Part shown: one piece after another, positions 44,662-54,197 of the stretch
Position numbering within the stretch: the stretch's first letter is position 1
How the letters are laid out: each line of letters starts with the position of its first letter
NCBI GenBank assembly: GCA_965212505.1
Contig: OZ243123.1
Location: forward strand, 4,836,001 to 4,900,000
Length of the DNA: 64,000 nt
Direction: 5' to 3'
Source: JAHEKO01 sp965212505
GTDB lineage: Bacteria; Acidobacteriota; Thermoanaerobaculia; Multivoradales; JAHEKO01
The notes under the pieces: generated by a model
Told to the model about the DNA's origin: nothing
Databases searched by the model: none
The model's input: only the letters and a program-made list of their open reading frames with translations
Program-made: the position numbers and the translations under genes

Positions 44662-45348
44662 CTAGACGCCTTCTTCCACGACGTGCCGGAAGAGCAGGCC
44701 GCAGAGAATCCAGTAAATCACATCGAACCCGATCAGAAGCTGTGTCCAGGAGCCGATCTGGTCCATGGGATCTCCGGAGAGAGTGAGTGAGATCGCCTTG
44801 ACCGAGGCGAAAAGCACGGGCACCACGAGAGGAAAGAGCAGGACCGGGAGCAGAACGTCCTGACTTCGGACTCGACTGGTCATAGCCGAGAACAGCGTCC
44901 CGGGCGCCGAGAGGCCGGCGGCCGCCAGCCCCCAAAGGGCGAGGGTGGTGGCGAACTGAGGCACCCCGATCTCGAGCGAGTAGAGGACTACCGCCACCGG
45001 GGCGAGGAGCGGTCCCAACAGGACGAGGAAGATCATGTTGCTGAGCGCCTTGGCATAGAAGAGTGCGCCGGGAGCGATCGGCATGAGCAGCAGGCCCTCG
45101 AGGGCGTGATTCTCGTGCTCGAGGCGGAAGCTCTCCGAGAGCGCCAGAGTCGAACTGAGCAGCAGCGCCAGCACTAGGAAGCCGGCGGCGCCCAGGCGGA
45201 GTGAGATCGTGTCCGGACCGGTGGCGAAGGAGAAGAGGAGGAGGGTGATCACACCAAAGAGGACCACCGAGAGTGCTCGCGCTCGACCTCGCCACTCGAG
45301 CAGTAGATCCTTGTGGACCAGCGTCGCGATCTGACCGACGACGCTCAT
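44662..45348 (-). CDS. ccmB: Heme ABC exporter permease CcmB
   Basis: 228 residues with six membrane segments. Start ATG 45348 overlaps the ccmA stop (ATGA). Family features: KDLLLEWRGRARALSVVLFG, ESFRLEHENHALEGLLLMPI and ALSNMIFLVLLGPLLAP. Forms the CcmAB transporter that drives release of holo-CcmE. Confidence 0.93.
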   Translation of the reverse strand: MSVVGQIATLVHKDLLLEWRGRARALSVVLFGVITLLLFSFATGPDTISLRLGAAGFLVLALLLSSTLALSESFRLEHENHALEGLLLMPIAPGALFYAKALSNMIFLVLLGPLLAPVAVVLYSLEIGVPQFATTLALWGLAAAGLSAPGTLFSAMTSRVRSQDVLLPVLLFPLVVPVLFASVKAISLTLSGDPMDQIGSWTQLLIGFDVIYWILCGLLFRHVVEEGV

Positions 45349-46034
45349 GCCGATACCTCCAGCTGTCGCGGCAGCTCGGCGGCGGCGCCCTGCCAGGCGA
45401 TCTGGCCGTCCTCGAGCAGGATCGCGCGCTTGCAGATACCGCTCATCCTGGTGATCGCATGGGACGCCACGATCACCGTAGTCCCTCGCTCGACCTCGCG
45501 CTCGATCCACCGTTGCACCAGGCGTTTGCCGGCCACATCGAGAGCCGCGAGCGGTTCGTCGAGGAGGAGAATCTCGGGCTGTTCGAGCCGCGTGCGTAGG
45601 AGGGTGAGACGTTTGCGCATGCCGGCCGAGAAGCCGCCGACCGGTACGTCGCGATGAGCGCTCAGGTCGACCTCGGCAAGGAGCTCCTCGAGCTCCTGGG
45701 CGCCGACCTCTCGACCACACAGTCGCGCCCAGATTTGTAGCATCTCGAGCGCCGTCAACCGGTCGTAGAGGTAGGTGCGGTGGGAGACCATGGCGAGCGA
45801 CCCGCGAGCTGTGAGGCGCTCGCCCAGCGGATCGTGACCGAGGACCCGCACGATTCCTGCGTTGGGTCGCGAGAGCCCCGCGATCACACGCAGGAGAGTC
45901 GTCTTGCCCGAGCCGTTGGCTCCGGCGAGCAGCAGCGTCTCGCCCCGTCCGACCGTCAGATCGACGTGAGCTAGAACCCAGCGTGAGCCGAATCTACGGC
46001 CGACGCCGTCGCAGGTGACCACGTTCCCCTCCAT
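45345..46034 (-). CDS. ccmA: Heme ABC exporter ATPase CcmA
   Basis: 229-residue ABC ATPase: Walker A GANGSGKTT, signature FSAGMRKRLTLLR, Walker B ILLLDEPLAALD and the H-loop SHAIT. First gene of the leftward operon ccmABCDEFGHI; all junctions are overlapping or within 11 bases, so it reads as one transcription unit. Confidence 0.94.
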   Translation of the reverse strand: MEGNVVTCDGVGRRFGSRWVLAHVDLTVGRGETLLLAGANGSGKTTLLRVIAGLSRPNAGIVRVLGHDPLGERLTARGSLAMVSHRTYLYDRLTALEMLQIWARLCGREVGAQELEELLAEVDLSAHRDVPVGGFSAGMRKRLTLLRTRLEQPEILLLDEPLAALDVAGKRLVQRWIEREVERGTTVIVASHAITRMSGICKRAILLEDGQIAWQGAAAELPRQLEVSA

Positions 46035-46102
46035 CGCCGTCCTAGCCTAGCTGTTTGGGGGTCCTTCTGGACCACCCCAAGGTACGGTGACAGAGCCCTG
46101 AC

Positions 46103-46693
46103 CTAGCCGCTTCCGAATCGCGGAACGAACCGCGGAACACGTCGGGAATAGTCCTCGTAGGCCTCTCCGAAGCGCGAACGGAGCTCGCGTTCCTCGAGCA
46201 AGACGATGCCGAACAGCGCCGGGATCGTCGCCGCATAGACGAGGTAGAAGCCGAAATAGTTGATGAACAGCGCGAACCCGCCGATACCGATCACGATGTC
46301 GACGTAGCGCGGGTGGCGTATGCGGCCGTAGATTCCTTCCTGCAGCAGTTTCCCGGGCTGGTCTTCGGAGAGCTCCGGCGCCCCCGTCAGGATGTGGAAC
46401 TTGAGCTGCTTCTTGCACTGGTACTCGATGTACGCCGCAACCGCGTAGAGCGCGAGTCCGATCGCTGCGAAGAGCGGGCGGAAGCCGAGGTCGGCGCCGA
46501 GCAGCGCGTCGCGCAGCATGAACGCCCCCACCGCGAGCGCCAGGCAGATGCTGCCGACGATCCAGTAAGTGCGCGTGCGGCCGAGCCGCCGCCAGCGCTC
46601 GGCGAACGGGTGAATCAGGTACCAGTAGAGGACGGCGGCGGGGAGCGTCGCGACCAGCGCGGCGCCCAACCAATAGCGAATCGAGTCCACCAT
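46103..46693 (-). CDS. ICMT/PEMT-type membrane methyltransferase-like protein
   Basis: 196 residues with five or six membrane helices. The C-terminal part has GIYGRIRHPRYVDIVIG and LEERELRSRFGEAYEDYSRRV, the signature of isoprenylcysteine carboxyl methyltransferase/PEMT-like proteins (G-x-Y-x-x-V-R-H-P-x-Y and E-E-x-x-L). The substrate is unknown. It ends 68 bases upstream of ccmA, on the same strand. Confidence 0.82.
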   Translation of the reverse strand: MVDSIRYWLGAALVATLPAAVLYWYLIHPFAERWRRLGRTRTYWIVGSICLALAVGAFMLRDALLGADLGFRPLFAAIGLALYAVAAYIEYQCKKQLKFHILTGAPELSEDQPGKLLQEGIYGRIRHPRYVDIVIGIGGFALFINYFGFYLVYAATIPALFGIVLLEERELRSRFGEAYEDYSRRVPRFVPRFGSG

Positions 46694-46858
46694 GCAGGGA
46701 CTCTATCGTCAGTGACAATCGAGGCCGCGCAAATTCGGCGGGCGTCGAGATCAGGCGTCGCTGGCGATGCGCTGCTCTCGCTGCGATAGACTCGGCCGTC
46801 TTTTGTATTGATTGAAGTTCTTGTTGGGCGCTGTGGGTCGGCGCAAGGGAGGGTGCCA

Positions 46859-48088
46859 ATGGCGGATAGGGAGAACGACCGGGATGCCGGCGTTTTGGCG
46901 GAGCTAGAGCCGGAAACGTCGACGGGCCCCGAGTCGGCCAACGGACTAACACGAGCGGTGTTCGCACTTTTGGAGTCCAGTGCCACTGCTGACAGCGAGC
47001 TTCCCGCGCGTTTGCGGGAGCTCGAGGACGAGCACGGTGAGGAGACCTACGCACAGCTCCTCTCGCTGCTCTGCCACCTACGCTTCGAGCCGAGGCGGGC
47101 GAAGGAGCACTGGCTCGCTGTGCTCGACCACCGGGCGACGCTAGAGGAGAAGTGGGAAGCGCCGGTTGACCTCCGCGTCGCGCTGGCCAGCTACTTCATG
47201 CACGTCGAGCGGCAGCTCGAGAATCCGACTCTGATCGAGATGCGGCTCTTCGAGCGCACTCAGGCGTACGCCTACCGCGACGAGCTGACCGGCCTGCGCA
47301 ACTATCGGTTCTTCGAGCTGTATCTGATGCACGAGCTACACCGCAGCGATCAGTACTCCTGGCCGCTGTCCCTCATCCTGCTCGATCTCGACGACTTCAA
47401 GGCCTACAACGATCGCCACGGTCACATGGCTGGTAACGAGGCGCTGGCCGCGGTCGGCCAGCGAGTCGCGGAGTGCTGCCGGCGCGTAGACGTGTCGGCC
47501 CGTTTCGGCGGCGAGGAGTTCGCGGTCATCCTGCCTGAAACGCCGAAGTTGGGCGCCGAGCGCGTCGCCGAAAGAATGAGGGTCGCCGTCGAGGGCCAGA
47601 CGCTGTCTCACGGCAGTCTGACGGTGAGTCTGGGGGTCGCGACCTATCCGGCGGACGCTCACAGCGCCGAGGGGTTCATCCAGAGCGCCGACAAGGCGAT
47701 GTACCTGGCCAAGAGCCGGGGGAAGAACCAGGTCGCCCGCTTCGGCGACAGCCGCCGATCGCACCGTCGGGTGCGGGTCGAGCTCGTGGGGGAACTGCTC
47801 GGCCCCGAGCGACATTGGAACCGGTTCAAGACCGTCGACGCCAGCGAGGGCGGCTTCCGTTTCGTGAGCGACGTCGAACCGGAGGTTGGCTCCCTGATCG
47901 ATATCCGACTGGAGGTCCCCGGAGTCGACGATCAGCTGACCGTAGCGGGCAGGGTCATCAAGTCGGATCCCGAAGCCGGACGCTTTGTCACCTCTGCGAG
48001 GGTGATCGAGATGTCGAGCCGCGATCGCCACCAGCTGACCGAGCATCTGCACCAGGTGGCTGCCAGGCGGCTGGAGGTGTCTGAGTAG
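46859..48088 (+). CDS. Diguanylate cyclase with PilZ domain
   Basis: ATG 46859 after AAGGGAGGG; 409 residues. A helical N-terminal part (about 30-135) leads to a GGDEF domain (138-295) with DELTGLRNYRFF, LLDLDDFKAYND, active site GGEEF (217-221) and the inhibitory site RRVD (208-211) exactly five residues before it. The C-terminal PilZ domain (about 298-405) has SHRRVRVE and DASEGGF, the RxxxR and D/NxSxxG elements. Predicted to make c-di-GMP from GTP, with product binding at the I-site and PilZ. It could supply the ligand of the riboswitch candidate at 21407. Confidence 0.93.
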   Translation: MADRENDRDAGVLAELEPETSTGPESANGLTRAVFALLESSATADSELPARLRELEDEHGEETYAQLLSLLCHLRFEPRRAKEHWLAVLDHRATLEEKWEAPVDLRVALASYFMHVERQLENPTLIEMRLFERTQAYAYRDELTGLRNYRFFELYLMHELHRSDQYSWPLSLILLDLDDFKAYNDRHGHMAGNEALAAVGQRVAECCRRVDVSARFGGEEFAVILPETPKLGAERVAERMRVAVEGQTLSHGSLTVSLGVATYPADAHSAEGFIQSADKAMYLAKSRGKNQVARFGDSRRSHRRVRVELVGELLGPERHWNRFKTVDASEGGFRFVSDVEPEVGSLIDIRLEVPGVDDQLTVAGRVIKSDPEAGRFVTSARVIEMSSRDRHQLTEHLHQVAARRLEVSE

Positions 48089-48114
48089 CGCCGGCAGGCA
48101 GCCGGATCCGATGG

Positions 48115-49923
48115 CTACGCCGGAGCCGGGAGCTCTTCACCCGGGTTCACGAACAGGTTCTTCTCGAGGGTGTACTGCTTGTCGTGAAGCTCTTTGTAGC
48201 GGCCGTCCTGGGCGATCAGCTCGGCATGGCTACCGCGCTCGACCACAACGCCGTCTTCCATCACCAGGATCTGGTCGGCGCCACGAATGGTCGACAGTCG
48301 GTGAGCGATGACAAAGCTCGTGCGGCCGCGCTTGAGCTCCTTCAAGCCCTGCTGAATCAACGCTTCGTTTTCGGTGTCGAGACTCGACGTCGCTTCGTCG
48401 AGAATGAGAATTCGTGGATCGGCGAGGATCGCTCGGGCGATGGCGAGGCGCTGCCGCTGTCCGCCCGAGAGCTTCACACCGCGCTCACCAATGACCGTGT
48501 CGTAGCCATCCTCGAACCCCGAGACGAACTCTTCGCAGCGAGCGAGGCGCCCCGCGTTCTCGAGATCCTCCCGCGAAGCGCCGGGGCGGCTGTAGAGGAT
48601 GTTGTCGGCGATCGTGCCGTCGAAGAGGAAGTCGTCCTGCAGCACGACCGCAAACTGACGGCGATAGTCGCGCAGGCGGACGTCCTTCAGATTGTGGCCG
48701 TCGACCAGAATACGTCCGGACTGTGGCCGCCGGAAAGCCATGATGAGGTTGATCACCGTCGTCTTCCCGGCTCCGCTCGAGCCGACGAGCGCGGTGGTGG
48801 TGCCGGGCGCCGCGCGGAAGCTCACCCCGTTCAAGACGGGTAGGCCCTCCTTGTAGGAGAAGGTCACGTCGTCGAATTCGACGTCGCCGTCGAGTCGCGC
48901 CAGAGCGCGCCGATTCTCGTCGCCGTCGTCCTCGGTCGGCTGGCTCAGGATGTCGCGAATGCGGTCGAGCCCAGCGAACGCTTCGGTGATCTGCGTGCCA
49001 ATGGCGCTCATCTGAATCAGCGGCGTCACCATGAGCCCGGTGAAGACCACGAACATGAAGATCTCGCCAACTGTCATGCGGCCCGCGAGTACCTCGCGGG
49101 CACCAAAGATCGACATCGCGATGCCGACCATGCCAAAGAGCAGACTCGACGCGCTGGTGATCCCCGAGACGCCGCGCATGGTGCCGATGACGTTGCGCAG
49201 CAGCTTGTGCGAGCGGTGGGCGAAGATGCGCTCCTCACGCTTCTCGGAGGTGTACGCCTTGACCACCTTGACGCCGCCGAGGGCCTCGTTGAGACGGCCA
49301 GTGAGGTCGGCGTTGAGCTCGCTCCGCTTGCGGAAGAGCGGCCGGAGCCGGCTGAATCCGACCACCATGATGCCGCCGAATCCGATCATCAGCACCAAGG
49401 TGATCGAGGTGAGTCGCCAGTTGAGCCAGAAGAGGACCATCAGCGCCAGGGCCGAAGTCACCAGCCCGCCGATCAGCTGCACGAATCCGGTGCCGACCAG
49501 ATTCCGCACCCCCTCGGCATCGCTCATGATCCGCGAGATCAGCTCGCCGCTCTTGTTCTCCTCGAAAAACTTCACTGGCAGACGCAGCACGTGCTGGTGG
49601 ACCTTGATCCGCAGATCGTTGATCGACCGCTGGGCGGTGATGCCGAGGATGAGCGCCAGCGCGTAGCTCGTGCACGCCTGAATCACCGTTGCCGCGCCCG
49701 CCGCGAGGGCGATCTTCGAGAGCAGCTCCGCCTGACCGTTGCCGATGACGTCGTCGATCAGCACCTTGGTCGTCGCCGGCAGCACCATGCCGGAGATGCG
49801 ACTGGTGAGCAGCAGGAAGAGTCCGAGGACGAGCCGCTTGCGCCGTGCCCAGATAATCTCTTTCGACTCCCGCCAGACGACGCCGAGCGAGACCTTCTTC
49901 TTCTTGTCGCCGGGGGGTGACAT
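48115..49923 (-). CDS. MsbA-type ABC exporter
   Basis: 602-residue half transporter: six membrane helices (about 25-320) and an ATPase domain with Walker A VGSSGAGKTT, Q-loop, signature LSGGQRQRLAIARA, Walker B ILILDEATSSLD and HRLSTI. It resembles lipid A/multidrug exporters of the MsbA group. An acyltransferase of the lipid A type lies elsewhere in the window, but no partner gene is adjacent. Head to head with nothing; ends tail to tail with the GGDEF-PilZ gene. Confidence 0.92.
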   Translation of the reverse strand: MSPPGDKKKKVSLGVVWRESKEIIWARRKRLVLGLFLLLTSRISGMVLPATTKVLIDDVIGNGQAELLSKIALAAGAATVIQACTSYALALILGITAQRSINDLRIKVHQHVLRLPVKFFEENKSGELISRIMSDAEGVRNLVGTGFVQLIGGLVTSALALMVLFWLNWRLTSITLVLMIGFGGIMVVGFSRLRPLFRKRSELNADLTGRLNEALGGVKVVKAYTSEKREERIFAHRSHKLLRNVIGTMRGVSGITSASSLLFGMVGIAMSIFGAREVLAGRMTVGEIFMFVVFTGLMVTPLIQMSAIGTQITEAFAGLDRIRDILSQPTEDDGDENRRALARLDGDVEFDDVTFSYKEGLPVLNGVSFRAAPGTTTALVGSSGAGKTTVINLIMAFRRPQSGRILVDGHNLKDVRLRDYRRQFAVVLQDDFLFDGTIADNILYSRPGASREDLENAGRLARCEEFVSGFEDGYDTVIGERGVKLSGGQRQRLAIARAILADPRILILDEATSSLDTENEALIQQGLKELKRGRTSFVIAHRLSTIRGADQILVMEDGVVVERGSHAELIAQDGRYKELHDKQYTLEKNLFVNPGEELPAPA

Positions 49924-49943
49924 GTGGCGAGGTTATCGCAGGC

Positions 49944-52900
49944 TCACCGGCGCGAATGCGGGTTTGGCAGTAGCTCCGAGAAGCGCTTGTCGCCTCGGAG
50001 TGCGTCGAGGTCGCAGTCCGAGGCGAGCCAGTCCCAGTGTGCCCACCCGCCGGCTATCGCCTCGGTCAGACAATCGAATGCCCGCTCGACGATGCCGGCA
50101 CGAGCGTAGGCGCAGGCTGCGTAGTAGAGGATGCCCTCGCCGGGGCGTGCCGAGCGCGCTGCGTCGGCGGCTTCAAGCCCCGCTTCCACCCTGCCGAGTT
50201 CGACCAGGGCGGCGGCTCGAGTACCGAGAGCTCGCGTGTCTGTTGGAAGCAGCTCGAGCCGATGATCGGCCAGCGCCAGCGCACGCTCGTGAGCGAGCAA
50301 CGCCTGATCGTGCCGCCCAAGGCAGCGGAGTGCCTTGGCCGTGAGGGTGAGCGTTTGGAACTCCTCGGGTCTCGCTTGGGTAGCCTGTTCAAAGCGCTCG
50401 ACCGCCTGCGCGTACTTGCGCTGCGAGAAGAGGACGCGCCCGGAGAGGTAGAGCGCCTCGAAGAGGCGCGGATGCAGTTCGAGCGCGGTGTCGAACGCAC
50501 TCTCGGACTGTGCGTAGTCGCCCTGAAGTGAAAGGGCGAGCCCTCGTGAAGCGTGCGCCTCCGCCAACTCCGGAGCGAGCTCCACCGCGCGCTCACTCGC
50601 CTCGTCTGCTCGGCCCCCCTCAACGGCACCGCCGCCGTAGTAGAGGGCCAGGAAGGAGCAGGTGTCTGCTAGGCCAGCCCAAGCGACAGCGTAGCGGTCG
50701 TCGGCTGAGATCGCTTGCTCGAAGAGCTCCCGGGCTTCGTCGGTCGACCGCTGGCCGCCGGCATAGAAGAGCTGGCGTCCGCGGAGGTAGAGGTCGTAGG
50801 CATCGAAGCGTTGCGTCTCCGGTCGGCGAAGATTTCGTTTCTCACGCTCGGAGAGAACCCCCCGCAACGCTTCGACGGCGCGCTCCGCGATCTCGCTCTG
50901 GATTGCGAAGACATCACTCAGTTCGCGATCGAAACTCTGCGACCAGAGGGTGAACCCCTGATGCACGTCCACGAGCTGAGCGTTGATCCGCAACTCGCGG
51001 TCGATCTTTCGAACGCTCCCTTCGAGCAGGTGCTCGACGCCGAGCTGGTGTCCGACCTCTCGAACGTCAGGCGCTTGGTCGCCGAACTGAAAGGACGACG
51101 TGCGGGAGGCGACGCGCAGTCCCTCGATGCGGGCCAGGGCGTGAATGACCTCCTCGGCGACCCCTTCACAGAAGTAGGCCTGGTCTTTGTCGGCGCTCAT
51201 GTCTGCGAAGGGCAGAACCGCGATCGACGGGAGCTCGGCTCCCTCCTGAGCCGCAGCGTCTCGGAGAGACATGCGTTCGAGGAGGCGCAGGAAACGTGGG
51301 TGATCGCGTACCGGATCGCAGTTCGGGTCTTGCTCGATCCACTCACGATGACCGAACCCGAGGTCGGTCGCCTTCTCGAGGTAGTCGAGCGCTTCGTCTA
51401 CCTTGTTTGCGCAGAGGTAGTCACAGGCGACGTTCCAGAGGATGAACGGGTCGCTCGGGTCGATGGCCAGAGCACGGTCGGCCCACTCGATTCCCCGCTG
51501 TGTCTCGCCGAGGATGATCAGAGCGCCACCGCCCAAGTAGAGGGCCCGAGCGTCGTCGGGGTGGAGGTTGAGCTGCCGCTCGGCGCGCGTAAGGCCTCTG
51601 CGATAGGCGTTGGCCGACGCCTCTCGCTTCCGTAGCGCCTCGTAAGTCTGGCCGAGAAGAATGAGCGATTGGTAGTCGTTCTCTTCGACGCGAGCCGCGC
51701 GCTCGAAGAGTCGCGCGGCCCCGTCGAGGTCGCCGCTCGCATAGCGCGTTCGGGCGTAGAGGTAGAGCGTGTCGAAGTGGTCTGGGTCGAGCTCCATCGC
51801 CGTACGGAACTCTCGTTCGGCCGCGTCGGCCTCTCCGTTGATCGATCTGGCCAAGCCCCGCGAGGCCCGCACTCCGGCGAGGTCAGGTGCCAGCTCGATC
51901 GCCTTGGCGCTGGTTTCGATCGCCTCCTCCCGGTCGCGCGGATCATGCCCCCACCAGAGGAAGAGGAACGAGCAGCAGTCGGCGAGTCCCGAGTAGGCGC
52001 GGGCGTAGCCTGGGTCGAGCTCGATCGCTCGGTTGAACATCCTGCGCGCGAACTCGAAGCCTTGGCGATTCTTGCGATAGAAGAAGTGCCGTCCTCGAAG
52101 GTAATAGTCGTAGGCCCGCGGGTCGGAGGTTGCTGTCGAGCGGAGATCGCGACGTTGCTGATCGCTCAGAACCCCGGCGAGAGCCTCGGCGGTCGAGGCG
52201 GCGATTTCGTCTTGAATCGCGAAGACATCGTCGATCCTACGATCGAAGCGCTCGGACCACAGGTGGTAGCCGTCATGCGTGTCGATCAGTTGTGCGGTGA
52301 CCCGCACACGGTCGCCGGCCCGCCGAACGCTGCCTTCCAAAACCGAGGAGACGCTCAGCCGCCTTCCGATGGCGTTGACGTCGCCCAGCGCTCCCGCCTG
52401 GAACGAGGCGGTTCGCGACGCGACCCGGAGGCCATCGATCCGAACCAGCGAATTGATGATTTCCTCTGCGATCCCTTCACAGAAGTAGGCCTGATCTCGC
52501 TGCGGACTCATGTCCGAGAAGGGCAGTACGGCGACCGAGTCTCGAGGTTGGCTCTCGCCGTGATCGTCGCGTCGCTGGCCATCCGCGCGGAGCTCGAGCA
52601 GCGTTCGCGCACAGCTGTCGGGCCTCAGAAGGGGCTCCTTCTCGAGGCAGAGCTCGACGATCTTGGCGAAGCCGGCGGGGAGATCGGGTCTGCGGGCTCG
52701 CAGCGGCTCCGGGGCATCTCGGAGGATCGCGGTCATGAGCTCCGCGCGACTGCTCCCGGCGAAGGGTCGCTCGCCCGTTGCGGCCTCGTAGAGCACTACC
52801 CCGAGCGAGAAGAGGTCGGAGCGGTAGCTGGCGGGTTCTCCGCGAACCTGTTCGGGCGACATGTAAGGGAGCGTTCCGAGGATGGTGCCGTCCTCGGTCA

Positions 52901-53429
52901 TCGTCTCGGTCGGCGCGGCCTGGGCGATGGTCTCGCTCCCGCTCTTGCGGAGCTTGGCGAGGCCGAAGTCGAGCACCTTGGTCACACCGCGATCGTCGAT
53001 CATGATGTTGCCGGGCTTCAAGTCGCGGTGGACGACGCCATTCTCGTGAGCTGCGGCGAGCGCCTCGAGTAGTTGGAGCGCTAGCTCGAGGAGTCGATTC
53101 GGTGGCAGGCCGCCCTCGGGCACGACCCTGTCGAGGGTGCGACCGTCGACCCACTCCATCGTCAGGTAGTGAATCCGACCGTGCGGTTCGACCTCGTCTT
53201 CGTCGATCGAGTAGATGGTGACGATGTTCAGGTGGTTGAGTGCTGCGATCGCCTTCGCCTCGCGCTCGAATCTCGCCAGCCGCTCCGGTCGCCGCGCGAG
53301 CTCCGGGGGCAGAACCTTGAGAGCGACTTTGCGATGGAGTCGGTCGTCCTCCGCGAGAAAGACCTCCCCCATGCCGCCGACCGCAAGACGCTCGACGATG
53401 GTGTGGTGCCCGAGTCTCGAGCCAATCAT
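49944..53429 (-). CDS. Ser/Thr protein kinase with duplicated TolB-like/TPR module
   Basis: 1161 residues from ATG 53429. Kinase domain 8-270: GGMGEVFLA, Lys38, HRDLKPGN (Asp136), DFGLA (Asp154). Then two copies of a module of about 430 residues (298-732 and 733-1161), each opening with a TolB/FlgO-like domain (SVAVLPFSDMSPQRDQAYFC and SIAVLPFADMSADKDQAYFC) followed by FDR..(I/L)(D/S)DVFAIQ and TPR repeats (AIELDPGYARAYSGLADCCS, shortened). No membrane helix is obvious, so it is probably cytoplasmic. The start overlaps the FHA regulator stop by four bases (ATGA), suggesting they act as a pair. Confidence 0.9.
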   Translation of the reverse strand: MIGSRLGHHTIVERLAVGGMGEVFLAEDDRLHRKVALKVLPPELARRPERLARFEREAKAIAALNHLNIVTIYSIDEDEVEPHGRIHYLTMEWVDGRTLDRVVPEGGLPPNRLLELALQLLEALAAAHENGVVHRDLKPGNIMIDDRGVTKVLDFGLAKLRKSGSETIAQAAPTETMTEDGTILGTLPYMSPEQVRGEPASYRSDLFSLGVVLYEAATGERPFAGSSRAELMTAILRDAPEPLRARRPDLPAGFAKIVELCLEKEPLLRPDSCARTLLELRADGQRRDDHGESQPRDSVAVLPFSDMSPQRDQAYFCEGIAEEIINSLVRIDGLRVASRTASFQAGALGDVNAIGRRLSVSSVLEGSVRRAGDRVRVTAQLIDTHDGYHLWSERFDRRIDDVFAIQDEIAASTAEALAGVLSDQQRRDLRSTATSDPRAYDYYLRGRHFFYRKNRQGFEFARRMFNRAIELDPGYARAYSGLADCCSFLFLWWGHDPRDREEAIETSAKAIELAPDLAGVRASRGLARSINGEADAAEREFRTAMELDPDHFDTLYLYARTRYASGDLDGAARLFERAARVEENDYQSLILLGQTYEALRKREASANAYRRGLTRAERQLNLHPDDARALYLGGGALIILGETQRGIEWADRALAIDPSDPFILWNVACDYLCANKVDEALDYLEKATDLGFGHREWIEQDPNCDPVRDHPRFLRLLERMSLRDAAAQEGAELPSIAVLPFADMSADKDQAYFCEGVAEEVIHALARIEGLRVASRTSSFQFGDQAPDVREVGHQLGVEHLLEGSVRKIDRELRINAQLVDVHQGFTLWSQSFDRELSDVFAIQSEIAERAVEALRGVLSEREKRNLRRPETQRFDAYDLYLRGRQLFYAGGQRSTDEARELFEQAISADDRYAVAWAGLADTCSFLALYYGGGAVEGGRADEASERAVELAPELAEAHASRGLALSLQGDYAQSESAFDTALELHPRLFEALYLSGRVLFSQRKYAQAVERFEQATQARPEEFQTLTLTAKALRCLGRHDQALLAHERALALADHRLELLPTDTRALGTRAAALVELGRVEAGLEAADAARSARPGEGILYYAACAYARAGIVERAFDCLTEAIAGGWAHWDWLASDCDLDALRGDKRFSELLPNPHSRR

Positions 53430-54076
53430 GGGTCGGTGATGGTCATCGAAAGTTCGGTTTCCGTCGAAAGTCCGTCTCGGGAGCATCGGAAGGTCAAGAC
53501 GACCGGCCCGATGGTTACCTGATCGCCGTCCGCGAGCGGTGCTGGCTGCCGAAGTTGAGCGCCGGCCAGGAAGGTCCCGTTCTTACTGTCGAGGTCCTCC
53601 AGAGTCGCGCCCGCGGCGGTGACCAGAATCCGACTATGTTGCCGCGAGACCTTCGTCGAGTCGATGCGCACGACAGATACGGGATCTCGACCGATGAGGT
53701 TCTCGCCCGCGCGTAGCAGCACGATCCGCCTGCCGTGGGTGAGCCAGCAGGTGGGGAGCGCCGACTCGGTACCTGTCGGCCCGCTCGCCTCTCCTCTGAA
53801 GGCGTAGCCGAAGCCGTGAACCGTGCGGATCGCCTCCGCCTCCTCACCAAGGGCGGTGCGCAGCTCAGAGACCAGCCGAGCCAGGCTGTTGTCGGAGACG
53901 AAGGCGTCCGGCCAGACGGCTTCGAGCAACTCCGCCTTGGAGAGCGCTCGTGGTCGGTTCGTCAGCAGAGTCGCGAGGAGTTCGAACGCTTTCGGTGTGA
54001 GGGCGATCGCCGAGCCGTCGCGAGTCAGCTCGTGGGCGACCGAGTCGAAGACGAAACTGCCGAACTCCGCGCGCAT
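53426..54076 (-). CDS. Winged-helix DNA-binding protein with FHA domain
   Basis: 216 residues. Residues 1-95: OmpR-type winged helix (ALTPKAFELLATLLTNRPRA, NSLARLVSELRTALGEE and IRTVHGFGYAF). Residues about 112-205: FHA phosphothreonine-binding domain with GR (129-130), SRQH (144-147) and KNGTFL (165-170). The combination of DNA-binding and FHA with a co-translated kinase suggests that phosphorylation recruits or switches the regulator. First gene of a two-gene leftward operon. Confidence 0.9.
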   Translation of the reverse strand: MRAEFGSFVFDSVAHELTRDGSAIALTPKAFELLATLLTNRPRALSKAELLEAVWPDAFVSDNSLARLVSELRTALGEEAEAIRTVHGFGYAFRGEASGPTGTESALPTCWLTHGRRIVLLRAGENLIGRDPVSVVRIDSTKVSRQHSRILVTAAGATLEDLDSKNGTFLAGAQLRQPAPLADGDQVTIGPVVLTFRCSRDGLSTETELSMTITDP

Positions 54077-54197
54077 CAGTAGCTCTCTCGATCTTTCAGA
54101 AAAACCGAAGAAAACCCGAAAGACCTGTGGGTGTCTCGCTGCCTATCTTAGCGGTCGTTGGCCGAGCAACCGATCAACCGACACGAGGAGAATCGAA

